NCBI GenBank assembly: GCA_028274465.1
Contig: CM051456.1
Location: 121,598,880 to 121,662,879 of the forward strand
Source of the DNA: Plantago ovata
Taxonomy: Eukaryota > Streptophyta > Magnoliopsida > Lamiales > Plantaginaceae
DNA: 64,000 nt
Reading direction: 5' to 3'
Every line of letters begins with the position of its first letter. Within the stretch, counting starts at the first letter, position 1. A program made the position numbers and the translations under genes. The notes below the pieces were generated by a model. That model was not told the DNA's origin. It ran no database searches and saw only the letters and a list, made by a program, of their open reading frames with translations. Positions 13,708 through 25,084 of the stretch are shown here, piece by piece.

Positions 13708-16312
13708 TCAAGTACAATGACAACGTACCGGAACTGAAACACCAGGCGGTTTTCTCCTCTCTCGAACAATAGCTTCTTTGATACCAGGAACTTTCTGATG
13801 GACCTTTCTCCATATGTGATTCACAGCTCCATTCAAAGGTGCCGGGCCAATGCCACCCGGGTGACCATTATCATAATCATAAATCGGTTGGACATTAGCT
13901 ATGTTTCTGCGAAAAGTATCCTTCTGTTCACTCGAGTAACTTTTGAGATGACTCACAAGCCAATTTGGCTTGAGAGCATCACTAACCGCTACAAATACAG
14001 AAAATTCCGAGTAATCAACCATGCCTTCAAATGGGAGCTCAATGTCATCACTGACAATTACTGGTATACAGAGACTCTGTATGGCATCAAAAAGTCTGCA
14101 CGAGGTGGGTGTGTCTCCAGCTGGGTGCAAACAGAACTCTGATGTCCTCATTCCTTTTATTGACTGTTCTTTTCCAGTTGCATTAGGAAATCCTTCTTCC
14201 ATGATAACTCCTGGTTCATTAACCAACAAATCCCACAATTTTTCTCGAACAAGTCCACCCTATAGATCAGGAAAAAGAAATCTGGGGGTGAGAAATCCCC
14301 ATACAAGATCTTCATGACTGGAAAATCTTGGATCACACTAAATGTTAGTGATAAAAAGGGGAAGAATGGCAGGACTGCTCCTCAGCAAGTGTAAACGAGA
14401 GCTGAAGTTGCTGTTAATGTTTCAAATTGAAATTGATGCTTCAACACCAGGCCACCAGCTTTTATTTAATTTAATACACTACAAGAGGCTGATCTGATCA
14501 ACTTTTCTGTTGGGGTCACATTTACACCTAGAAGTTTATGCATTCGCAAGAAGTTAAATGAAACGGTCATCCTAGGGTACAACAAAGTGCTTTGCACAGG
14601 AAGGAAGGGGATATATATGAGGGGACATTAGTCATTTTTGTAAACTACCGGTGTGCATGTGTGTGATGGTATTAGTAATTATCGAACTAATTGGGCTAAG
14701 AAGTAATTTTATAAGTGTAAACTTTAGGTGTGACCAGGGTAATTATCCCATTCTTTAGCATCATAAAGCACTTTTTTGCAAATAACCTGCAAGTTCGATT
14801 TAAATTATTTCTATGAGATTTTTCCTAAACTGTAGTTCTTCATAGATGCATGAGCTAAAAGGACAAACGTACTAACACATATTTTGGGAAGATATTTACT
14901 ATACAAGTAATATGATGCATGCTTATTACTGACATAATTTAAAACACAAATCACTACTCAGTAAAACTAAAAAAAGAAACTTCCTCTTATTTATTTATTT
15001 TGGGCAGGGAATTGAAACTGTAGAATACTAACCCGGTGCCTATGCTTAGCTCCTTTGAAGTAAAGTAGTGTGTCCCGTTTTGGTTTTCCGATATGTCCAG
15101 CCTGGGGAGCAAATGGGTGTATGGCACAATCACGTCTTTCAGTAGGGAAACATAGCTGTGATGTACAAGCATGTCAGACGAGTTATTGCTGGATGCTTTC
15201 TCGTCTAGCTCGTACCAGCCACCAAAATCCACCACAAGGAGTACAGCCGGGGCAATCTCCTCTTTGAGGTGCCACATTGCAACAGGGTCTGCCAAACAAT
15301 GCTTCAAGTTTTAAGATAACCTGACAATCCAAATACTTGATATAAGCAACTCGATACACTTATCCTAACACGTGTAGAAAATATGTATGCAAGCAACATA
15401 ACAGACTACAATATCACATATGACATAGGTTATCTGAAAAATTACTACAACTAGCTTATTCCAGCAATATAAGCCAATTTATCAATGTATAAATTCCATC
15501 TTACGAATCATCTACCTTATCACCTAAAACACTTGCACTAAAACCAGGTACCTTATAAGCCACCTTATCACCTTGTTTTGCTAAACTAAGCGTAGGACTC
15601 AAAAGTGTGAACCAACAAAACAAAACTAACATAGTACACTCATCTAAATAAAGTCTAGCATGATAAAATCTCTCATCATTAACCTAAAAAAGCAAGCCAT
15701 TATATGAAAAAAGAAGCTGGAAATTTTACCAGTGAGAACAAAGACATGATCCCTTCCAGCAGACCTCTTCCAAGCCTGACTCTTCTTAACCAAATCCACC
15801 ACCATCCTCTGCCTCATATAATCCTCATTCTCCTCAACCCTCTTCCTAAACACACTCTTCTTCTCCACCAGCTGCAGCTCAGCACTCAAGGTTGCGAAAA
15901 ACGGCACGAAAACCACATCCGCCTCCTCATAACTATAAACTCTCTTAGCAAAAGACTCACTTTTCTTCTTCTCCGCCAATAAGTCACCCAGTATCCAATA
16001 CTCAGCACTATACTGCTTAATTATGGGGTTCTCGGGATAAGGAAGGTTTTTGTGCAAGTGGGTTTTCCGAATTTCATTGTCAGCTTCGCTCCCAATGCGT
16101 TTGTCGGAGGTTAGGGACCAGTAGCGCTGTAAGAGGCCGTAGTTGAGGGATTTCGGGAGAGGTGAGATGTAGACTTTGAGGGTGGTGGTGGCGGCGTGGA
16201 GGAGGGTAGTTTGGGGAATTTGGGTGGTGGTGGAGTGGAGGTAGAAGAAGGTGAGGGTGAGGAAGGAGACGAGCGTGAGGGTGATGAAAAGTGGAGGGGT
16301 TTTGGTAGCCAT
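13708..16312 (-). CDS. GT47 exostosin-family glycosyltransferase, copy 2 (one frameshift)
   Basis: Likely Golgi type II glycosyltransferase of CAZy family GT47, arabinosyltransferase/exostosin-like, with a predicted role in cell-wall glycan synthesis; the substrate is not inferable. Exons: 15730-16312, 15033-15288, 13708-14259, all with GT-AG borders. The N-terminal anchor (FITLTLVSFLTLTFFYL) is followed by VYISPLPKSLNYGLL and an exostosin domain with LTDPVAMWH, VDFGGW, FCLHPAGDTPTSCRLFDAIQ, VIVSDDIELPF and GGIGPAPLNGAVNHIW, ending RCHCT. The joined model is about 464 aa, normal for the clade. One defect: exon 2 is 256 rather than 257 nt because a base is missing in the A-rich segment near 15080, so LLYFKGAKHRHR reads out of frame. 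Everything else is preserved, so either this is a very young pseudogene or the base is a sequence error. Intron 2 carries an insert of about 330 bp (14512-14840) absent from copy 1. Confidence 0.8.
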
Positions 16313-16331
16313 TGGGATTGGAATTGAACAA

Positions 16332-17290
16332 TGTTTTTTTTTTCTTTTTTGTCTTTTTGTTGTGTTTCAGAGAGATTTCATTGTTTATGATGGATGGATG
16401 GATGATGGATGATGCCGATCATTTTAATCCTAATTCTGAATGCAGATGAAATAAAATTCTATCACCAATTTCAAATGTCCAGCAAAAATAAATAAATAAT
16501 AAATAAATAGAGATCATTCCATTTCTATATGTCTGAAATTGTAAAAAGACTTATCAATTAATCAAATTAATCCTAGAACTGGCATGATCCAGGTGAAAGA
16601 TGACCAAGTGTTCAAAGTAATATGAAGCTGGAAAATTAGTATGATGGGAGTCGAAAGCACTTGACATAATGTTCCTAATACATGAATAACAGCTCAAATT
16701 CATCAGAGGATCAATTTTACTTTCAGGCAATACTGAATCATTAAAATTAAAATTCACTGTAACGATCTAGATTAGTATAAACTAAACACAATATTATAGC
16801 AAACAACGAATTTTATTCCTATCACACTTAATTTAGGAATTGAGTTGCTTATGCAATTACTGAAAGAAGAAGATGAGAATACCTGAAGATCGCCAATCGG
16901 TTGTGTTTGACGGCGTCGTTGGGTGAATCGTAAGTTTCAGCTGGAATTGGAGTTTCATCAGTGAAAAAGGAGACAACGTTTGGGCTTTCGTTTATTTGGG
17001 CTGGGCTTCGTTTATGGCCGCAAAATTCAACCTTTTTTTTTTCCATTTCTTTTTCATAAATCCCATTTAATTTTTCCTTTAACTCTCAAGTTTATAATAA
17101 CTATATCCGTGACTAATTCTACGCTATCATATTCATGTGTCTTTTGAGGTGTCTCTTTGGCAATATTTTATACATTCAAGATATTGAAATGCAAAATTTT
17201 ATTTAAGAATGAAATAGTATATGTCGTCAAAGCGTTCATTGTAGAGTGACAAGTCGAGAGACCTTACGGTCTGATCCCCGAAACACTAAG
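16332..17290. other. Upstream of GT47 copy 2; possible unrecognised exon
   Basis: Mostly non-coding. On the reverse strand, 16885-17046 reads openly (SPNVVSFFTDETPIPAETYD) and ends at a good donor (CTTCAG/GTATTCTC), so it could be a first exon or 5' fragment of an unknown gene, but I find no matching downstream exon. A tandem ATGG repeat lies near 16390-16415. Confidence 0.3.
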
Positions 17291-17600
17291 TGCAGTTTTA
17301 AAATTTATTGATAAATTAAATAAATATCTATCACATGAGCTAAATAAGTGACGATTTCAAAGTTTATCAAGAAACTAAACAAATACCTACCACATGAGTC
17401 AGGTACAATGATAAAGTTTATCAGGAAACTAAATAAATATTTGTTGCATGAACTAAGTGGCAATTTTAAATTTATCGAGAAACTAAAGAAATATTTATCG
17501 CATGAGCTAAGCCAAGTGACGATCTTAAAATTTATTGGCAAACTAAATAAATATTTATCCGATAAGCTAAATAAGTGACGATTTTAAAGTTTATCGTAAC
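17290..17600 (+). repeat. Diverged tandem repeat, about 56-60 bp unit
   Basis: About five imperfect copies of a unit built on 'aaagtttatcaagaaactaa', 'aaatatttatc' and 'catgagctaagtgacgat'. Units are 55-62 bp and share roughly 70-85 percent identity. The open frames across it on both strands are produced by the repeat. Spacing is too irregular and the units too long and diverged for a CRISPR, which would not be expected in a plant genome. Confidence 0.75.
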
Positions 17601-19500
17601 TGAAAATCTATGAATTTTTGTTGATTCTACTCCTTTTGCTTATGAAGAACATATGTAACCATGGGGGTAGTTTGCAAAATGACAAGTGTGGAACTTCGTG
17701 TGGGGGAATTTTGGTACACTACTTGCATTGCACTCGGTAAAGATAGCCTAGATAGGGAGGTTTCAGAATCGTGTTATCTTTTGCCAATCATTTTGTGAAA
17801 TCAAAGTCTACAATAGATTAAAAAAAATGGTACTCCTATATGCAATTCACGGACAAAGCAAATGAAACTTGAAAAGAACAGATTTTTATTTCATGTCAAT
17901 AATAAAATTACACCACCTATTACTTGCTTCCATAGAATCATAGCATGCAGAGACAATGGCTCCAGCACAAGCTTAAGGGGCAGCCTAGTCCATCTATGAC
18001 TTCAACCACTATACCCTTTGGGCGGAAAATCACACCCCCCGGATAGCAAAAACCCGAAAGAATTGTCCGAGTCCTCAAACGGAGGTCGAGGAAATTCTTG
18101 CAATCCACCAATGCTACTAATGTCAAACCCCAAAGGCGAAACCGACTGAGGAGTCAGGTTCTTTGGGGAAATCGACAGGTAGAAGAAGTATTAATTAATT
18201 AAGACTTTTATAATCATTATTGGTTATTAATTAATAATGTTTTTAATTAATGTGACTTGTTAAATTTGATTAAGCATGGAAACCACTCCAAATGTGAGAC
18301 TTGTGGTTGACCCTGTACCCGATCGGCAATTCGAATCTAATCTAATCATATGTAATGTAACACTCCAATCCAACTGCAAGTGCAAGTGTATCCGATAAGA
18401 AATGGTTTCTTATTCAAGAATTCAATTACTCATCATTATCATTTTGGGCGTGTTACTCCAAAAATAACAATTTATTTTATTTTAGTTTAGTTTAGCCAAA
18501 CCATACCAAGGCTAAGATACTTCTTTTGAAATTTCACATGAGGAGCAAAAGTGAGAATTAGTCCAATAATTTCAACCGGAATATAAAATCAATGACACTT
18601 TAATTTTGAATTTCATTCCAATGCATCTAGAATTTCATACTTGTATATATTTTTTAGTAGGTTTCAGATTAACACGTCATGACTCATGCACGACCCAAAA
18701 TCAAAATCATAGGAGAGCAGGCCAAATGCATACGTAATTGGTTCTTCCAAAATGTCTAAATTCGTAGAGAACACACTTTCCGAAGACTACCTATATTCTC
18801 TCTTATATATTTATATTATTATATATTATGTTTTATCTTTTATTTAGCTTCTTGATAATAGGATTATATCCCTAGTCGAATATTTTTCTATTATTTCTCT
18901 ATGAAACCTTATAAATAGGCCAGTCAGTCAATTGTAATATTCACGTCGATGATATGAAACAATAGTTACCGTCAGTTTCTCCCCCACCAATAGAGTTCTC
19001 GACCAACACCTGTCTATCACGTTTTATCCCAACTTTTATTTCTCTGTAACAACGACAACCTAAATCGTGTGATATGATCGTTTGACGCATTCTAGACGAT
19101 TTACAGTACCAACCAAAAGTCGACGATTCGCTATAATTCGTCGAAAGCCCTAGTACGTTTGTTAATGCGCGACTATTTCGTTCATGGATGCACGTTTTCG
19201 TTTTTATTTTGTTATTCACATTTCTTTTTTTACTATCAAGATCGAATTGCCATAGAATTTATTATTTTTACAATATTTTTAGAAATATAAGGTATGGTCA
19301 AGTTACCTTCAAGATGATTGATGCAAAATATCAACACGTGAATTAGTGTTTTTAAGTTTGGTAGTAAATCTCAAATCGTCATTATTTATTCCAAAATACA
19401 TTTGAGTTTGTTTCTAGATTTTAAGTCGCCGCTATTCGATTATTCTACTCCATCACAATATTTAACAAAACAGTAACACCTTTGTTGTTGAATTGACCTA
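17600..19500. other. Intergenic DNA with one possible exon remnant
   Basis: No gene can be supported. On the reverse strand around 18000-18180 one frame reads SPKNLTPQSVSPLGFDISS and then FPRPPFEDSDNSFGFLL, a protein-like composition that may be a decayed exon; I do not recognise it. The segment 18780-19220 has a TATA-like string (cttataaataggcc) and could be part of an LTR, but no TG...CA ends or partner LTR were found. Confidence 0.3.
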
Positions 19501-19509
19501 ATTTGTATA

Positions 19510-20060
19510 TGCCCTCTCCGTTTCAGTGAATTTACCCAGTTTAATCAAGATAGAGAAAGTAATAATTTCTAAAGGTGTAGAGAGATACTTCAACGTTTAA
19601 CAAAACTTCATCCATTATAAAAAAATAAGGTACCCCATATTAAAAAAATACTACTATTAGTTTTTACAACAATGATGCCATCCCACTTCACCATAACACC
19701 TAATCCCACCATTCCTCCTCTTGCAGGCACGGGTTTAAAGGAAAATATGTGTCAGTTGAACATTATTTGAGTAAAAGTACGAAAAGATTTATTGTAAAAC
19801 AAGAAAAAAGAATGGTGAATGTGATATTATCATAGTAAACCATGAATAAAGAGTAGTAAAATTGTAACTTGTAAATATACGTGGATGGTTAGGGAAATGA
19901 TACGAAACTTTAACGGAACGCACAAATGGAAAAATAAAAAACTTTAGAGGGAACGTAATACATTCTAATAAAAATAACCTATCCCCACTAATTTTTTCAT
20001 TTCTTTTATTATTACGTGCTAATACTAATGAGTAATTTTTTTTTGGACGGAATGAGCATA
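19510..20060. mobile_element. Possible MITE with short imperfect terminal repeats
   Basis: The left end tatgccctctccgtttca and the complement of the right end, tatgctcattccgtccaa, resemble each other and the CTCYYTCCGT ends of Stowaway-like elements seen elsewhere in the window. The ends match at only about 12 of 18 positions, so this is a weak call. Non-coding. Confidence 0.3.
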
Positions 20061-20286
20061 GTTTAACAGGATTATAAATGTGAAAACCTGAGAACATATA
20101 ATGAACAGTCATGTAAAACACCTTGTTCATTCATGACGGCAGCAAAGACCAATAGACAGCAAATGGAGTCGAGATCACACAAGAGCAAAAAGTATATCTA
20201 GAAGTATAAACACATGCTTAGATATAACTCTGTAGTTTCAAGCTTGAAAGCTGTCTACATCGCTCGTCCTGAACACTTGCTCTTGA

Positions 20287-20562
20287 TTAACGATCCTCGT
20301 CGAAATTCCAGTCTCTCACGAGATCCCTCCTAACAGCGTGGCTGCGGACTAGACGCGGAGGACCAGTACTTGGACTATTGGGGTGCACTTTGGCTGAACT
20401 GATGCTTGGATTAACTCTAGGAATTGGAAGAGAAGCTTTCCTAATCAAGCAACTGGTAATCACAGAACATCTTCCTTCGTTATCAGAACTTGATACTGAG
20501 TAACTTCTGAAGGAATGCGATGGACTTTCAACACCATGGCATACAAGACATGCCAGACTCAT
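20287..20562 (-). CDS. Small conserved plant protein, 91 aa, function unknown
   Basis: A single coding exon begins MSLACLVCHGVESPSHSFRS and continues YSVSSSDNEGRCSVI, a Ser-rich N-terminus that I recall as characteristic of a short uncharacterised plant protein family; I cannot name a function. The C-terminus is basic and acidic (RLVRSHAVRRDLVRDWNF). No signal peptide, membrane segment or catalytic motif is visible; two close cysteines (CLVC) lie at residues 5-8. A good acceptor (ATTGCAG/GCAAGTG at 20600) lies 38 bp before the ATG, and a donor-like CAG/GTTTGT lies near 22588. This suggests an untranslated first exon near 22588-22750 and a 5' UTR intron of about 2 kb, typical of constitutively expressed plant genes. 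Confidence 0.75.
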   Translation of the reverse strand: MSLACLVCHGVESPSHSFRSYSVSSSDNEGRCSVITSCLIRKASLPIPRVNPSISSAKVHPNSPSTGPPRLVRSHAVRRDLVRDWNFDEDR

Positions 20563-20600
20563 GTTGGCCCGAGAGCGCTATCAGGACAAGTTTCACTTGC

Positions 20601-22587
20601 CTGCAATGTTAATCATGAAACAATGAGAAAATGGGTTAAGAAATGCATGAATCATATGAATCCCATTAAAATCGTGTGAAAACACATCTTAACAGGGGGC
20701 CACATGCAAGTTATATTAAGTAATACGAAGTAAGAGATTAATAGAAGTATGAGATGGCGAATATCAATCTTTCAAAACCTTTATGTACTTTTAAGCGAAC
20801 TTTAACGATCTAATGCATTTATGTTCATCGTGAAGGAAAAGGAAATAAGATATATTTCTGAAGAAAATATTCTACATGGCCTTGATGTCATACGACTCTT
20901 TTTCTTACATTTACAACACACTTCCCCTCAGAAATGCAAACCAAGATACGAGAAAGATAGAGGCTGACAGACTCGATTACAAAAGATCATTTTCCTTGAT
21001 GAAGTTGTCAGATGAAGGTGAAGATATGCAGCAGACGAGACAGATTCATTCAATTCTATAGGCATTAATTATCCTTCACCAACAAACTATGAGGTAAACA
21101 ATGATGTGAGAAAAATCATCCTCTTAGCAACATCCAAACAGTATAGGACCTCAGAATTCAGACAGAGAAATTTGGCACTGATTTGAATTGAATGCTTGAG
21201 ACAGACATCTCACAAAAAAAAGAAAAGAAAAAGAAAAAAAGAAGATAACTGTTCACTATGATGAACACATAAATCTAGAGAGATAAACAACACCAACAGG
21301 GGAAGTGCTAGAAAATTAATTCGGGTACCACTTAAGATATAAGCTATCATGCTAAGGTTCACACCACCAGGAATTTTCATCGATAGTAAAACCAAATCAA
21401 AGTGTTCATTAAAACAAATCAGTGTAGCGTAGGCTTGAGGTTAGATGAAATGACGAAGTAATGCATATACAATGTAAAAAAAAAGGACACAAGCTTCTTC
21501 CGTCTGACTCATTTGAGACGAACTGATAAAGTAATGGATATACTATGAAAAAATAAAGGAGGCACAAGCTCCTTCCAGTTGACTCTTCTGCGATTGATGA
21601 TGGTAAACTATGAAATATTTTGAGACCCAAAAAGAGTAAAATGGTTAAGGCGGAAGATAGTAAGACCAAGGGTAATGTTTGTGGTTTTAAAAATCATGAC
21701 TTACACATGTAATTTGAAAAGAGAGCACACCACCTGCAAATTAGAAACAATTCAAACCAACAAGACCCTAACGAAGACTTTGTTTTCGGGAATAAACTTG
21801 AACCAGACGTAGAGAAGAGATTTTAACGAACCAGCAATGAGACCATATATATGACTCTCTTGGTGTTGCTAATACGATACTGATTCTTGTCATGGTGGTA
21901 TATCGGTTATCTTAGTGTGCTTTATGAATGTTTTCCTTATTAGTTTGACTTAGACAACAATGCATATGCATGAAGAAATGGACACGATTCTTCATTCATT
22001 CACTAACATTCGTCTTATTTTCACACTGATCACACAAACGAAAATAAGACGAATGCAAGTGAATGAATGAATAATCTTCCAGGTGGTAATGCTAGACATG
22101 TGTTTACCCTAAATGAAGGCAAAATAGAAACCTACCGATTGCTAAAAAAGACTAAAATTAATGAAAATTAGGTTAACCAAAAACACATCACAGTCAAACC
22201 ATCAACATTGTTCTCCATTGCAGCATAATTCAATTACCCACCAAAAATAAGAAACAATTATTTTGACCTCATTCCTTACAAGAAGCATGATTAACAAATT
22301 GACAAAATGTTTTGACAACAGAACAAACACACATTAACAAGAAAAACCCCTGAAGAACGATCCATCTGAAATGATCATAAAAGCCCAAACAGAAATTGAA
22401 TCAATCAGTCAAACAATCAATTAATCACGCAAGGATCATAAAGAGAAATTAAAATCAAGGATTACACAATGCAGCAACGAAACGATCGATTACATTACAT
22501 ATATATAATAATTATTATAGAAAGCGATGTAAAAGGGATGATTAAAAGAAACAATAATGAGGAAGGGGATCTGAGAGAGAGACAAAC
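20601..22587 (-). other. Predicted 5' UTR intron of the 91-aa protein gene
   Basis: The region between the acceptor at 20600 and a donor-like site near 22588 has only short open frames on both strands. Another acceptor-like site (TTTGCAG/GTGGTG near 21734) may mark an additional untranslated exon. It contains the hairpin at 21992-22070. The intron limits are inferred from splice consensus only. Confidence 0.45.
21992..22070. repeat. Near-perfect 31-bp inverted repeat with 17-nt loop
   Basis: Left arm 21992-22022 and right arm 22040-22070 are complementary at 29 of 31 positions, with two adjacent mismatches in the middle. The loop is 17 nt. The arms contain TCATTCATTCACT and ATTCGTCTTATTTTC. 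The structure lies inside a probable 5' UTR intron, so it would be transcribed as a stable hairpin. It could be a small foldback element or a siRNA/miRNA-type precursor; no target is known. Confidence 0.85.
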
Positions 22588-23436
22588 CTGAAAGAAATGA
22601 TGATAACAATGTTGTGATGAGTGAGGGCGTTATATTGGTGAGAAGAGATTTATGATGATGAATTAGATTTAGTTTAGGGTTGATGATTGATGATGTTGGA
22701 AGGCAGGGTTGAAAAGGAGGAGAAATACTAAGGTCTTTGGGTTTTCAACTCTCTATAGATATTCCCTTTTTTAGGATAAGGAGAGTCTATTTCACGCGCT
22801 ATGGTAATTTTCTCTAAACCTGTTTTAACGGTTGGGGACTTTTCTGTTTTTTCACTTTTTTGTTTTCTTAACCGAATTTTAGATATTGGATAAACAGATT
22901 TTTTACATACTCTATGACTTTTTCTTTTTACTTCATCTACAGTAACAAGAAAAAAAAAAGCTAAAAAAAAATAATCCTATGGAAGTTTCTTTTTTACATT
23001 TGCGGATATTTTTAATTAATGGTAGTGGAAATAAAATTAATTAGAAACTGAACTTCAATTGAATAATGAATAACGCTTGTTCCCACTCCAAGCGGTCATA
23101 TGAGATATTCATATGATATTGAATAAGTCCGGTACAATTCTACTTTTAAACATCGATTGTTATATATACATTACGATTTTTTATATTCACAATTCAATAT
23201 AACAGTTGCTTATGTATTTATAATTTTAGAGAATAATGTACACACAGGTGTATTTTAGGGTTTATTGGATGTTAGGTCTACTCATTTTAGGACACTACGA
23301 ATATCCCTTGAACCATTATGTCAACTTCGAACCTTATCATACATCTTTTTTACCGGACGAAAAGACGTATAAAATGAATGGTCAAATTGCATTTCATACA
23401 AACACAAGGTATGGAACCAAAAAAGTAAAAATAATA
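22588..23436. other. Probable first exon/promoter of the 91-aa gene and intergenic DNA
   Basis: Reverse-strand transcription of the 20.3 kb gene probably starts in 22600-22800, where pyrimidine-rich leader-like sequence and a tatctatagag TATA-like string (reverse strand, near 22755) occur. The rest is AT-rich with an unrecognised 73-codon frame at 23236-23457. Confidence 0.35.
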
Positions 23437-23677
23437 CTTCCTCTATTTCTCTCATAAAACTTCTCATTTTCATTCCATTAATTTTTTTTTAGTTTTACCT
23501 TATATTTATCCTAATTTCTAAATCACATCGGAAACGTAAGTTACGGAGTTATACTGTGAACATACAATCATTAAATTTTCACAATATAATTCCATAAATT
23601 ACATTTTTAGTATGATTTAGAATTAATGTAAAATTCAACGGCAATGAAATGATAATTTTGATGAGAGATGGAGGAAG
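23437..23677. mobile_element. Stowaway-like MITE
   Basis: About 241 bp with ends CTTCCTCTATTTCTCTCAT and, in complement, CTTCCTCCATCTCTCAT, flanked by TA. AT-rich, non-coding. Confidence 0.75.
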
Positions 23678-25084
23678 TATGCAAAATAGAGAAAAAAGAA
23701 AGGGTTAAGAAAAGAAAAAAAGAGTTCAATGAGTAAGTCTCTAAAATTTTGACTCATCAGTCATCACTATCCTAAGATGGTGTGTGTATGAGTGTGGATG
23801 ACGAACCAACCGCCCTCATATAATCATATTATATGAGGCTAGTCAAAGGACTAAACTTAGAAAAATGAAACAGAATCCATGAAAACAAGGTTCAAAGTTC
23901 AAACCAGCTCATGCATTCAATTCACCCCAGCTACTTTTCTGCTTTACTAGTTAAGTTAAGCCACAAATCTATACTATATGGTCCACTTTTAGGAAAAATA
24001 CATGTGTGTCCTCTGTTTTCAGCCAGGTTGAAAAAGCTCAACATTTCATGCACAAGAAAACAAACTTTGTTGTCTTTTATGTGGAAAAATCAACAAAGAA
24101 AAAAAAAAGAAAAAGAAAAACCTAAAATCAAGGATTAAATAGTGCGTGGGCTATTGATCTGGTATAAAATTCGGTTGAATTTTGTTCGGTCTGTTCTATT
24201 CAAATTTATTCGGTTTAAATTTTCTTAGTTATTTTCTATATTACAAACAAGTTCAATTTAGTTCAATTCAACTCCGTTCAATTCAATATAATTTTGTTTA
24301 TAGGAAAGAGCAGAGCAAAGTCATTATTAACAGTTAAATACACTTTTTAACTTCTTCCTCTTCACATGATTATCAGTCCTTTTAATATCACAGTATCAAA
24401 GTTCAATTGATAGTCCTTTTGACCCGCTTGATGATCACACACATGCTTTACATAACTGGTAAAATAATCTATTAAAGTTCTACTAGATTGCAAAATCAGA
24501 CCGCAGACATGTCCTGTTCTTTTCTTTTATGTTGACAATTTAGACCATTTACCAGCTAACTTCTCAATTAGGCAAGAACTATTCAAAATCAACACCTTTG
24601 ATTGCTGATCAATTTGTACATAGAGATAGAGTATCACTATTCGTCGATATAATATAAATATTATAAATGAATATATAGATCAGTCACATCATTATTAATT
24701 TAATATTTGAAGCTTAGCTTTGAATAGTTGAGAAATGGAAATTCGAATGTAGGATTTTCCAAGACCAAGACTTGTGTCCCTGTTGCTGGTCTCTGCCTGC
24801 TGAAGCAGACATACCAACTGGTGCAATCTTTATTTTTACCTGTGCTGGAGAAAACTAGCTAAAGGGATCCCCCTTTATATATATGAGTAATTGACCCTTC
24901 TTCTCCTCAACTTAAAGAGAGAGTGTACTATTAGCATTCAAGATATGTCCTTTTCCGAAGTGAACTACAGTAGCCATTTGCTTCCATTTAATTAAAAATC
25001 AATACATGCAATTCTTACATTCTCACCAAAAAAGTAAGAACCAAGAATTAATTCTTAAAAAAAAAAAAAGCTCCAACAAAATCT
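23678..25084 (+). promoter_or_regulatory. Intergenic and upstream region of the lectin receptor kinase gene
   Basis: No gene in the first kilobase; segment 24180-24300 is rich in TTCAATTCA/TTCAGTT repeats. A TATA-like string, ctttatatatatgag (24872-24886), lies about 200 bp before the receptor kinase ATG, a plausible core promoter. Confidence 0.4.

Noticed and set aside
17290..17600. CRISPR-like regular repeat
   Set aside because: The units are long, diverged and directly adjacent with no unique spacers, and the DNA is from a plant nucleus.
18640..19230. A solo LTR of a copia-type element
   Set aside because: There is a TATA-like string and leader-like sequence, but no TG...CA termini, target duplication or partner LTR could be found.
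23236..23457. 73-aa open frame MYTQVYFRVYW...
   Set aside because: No domain, no paralog in the window, and its 3' end overlaps the start of a MITE.
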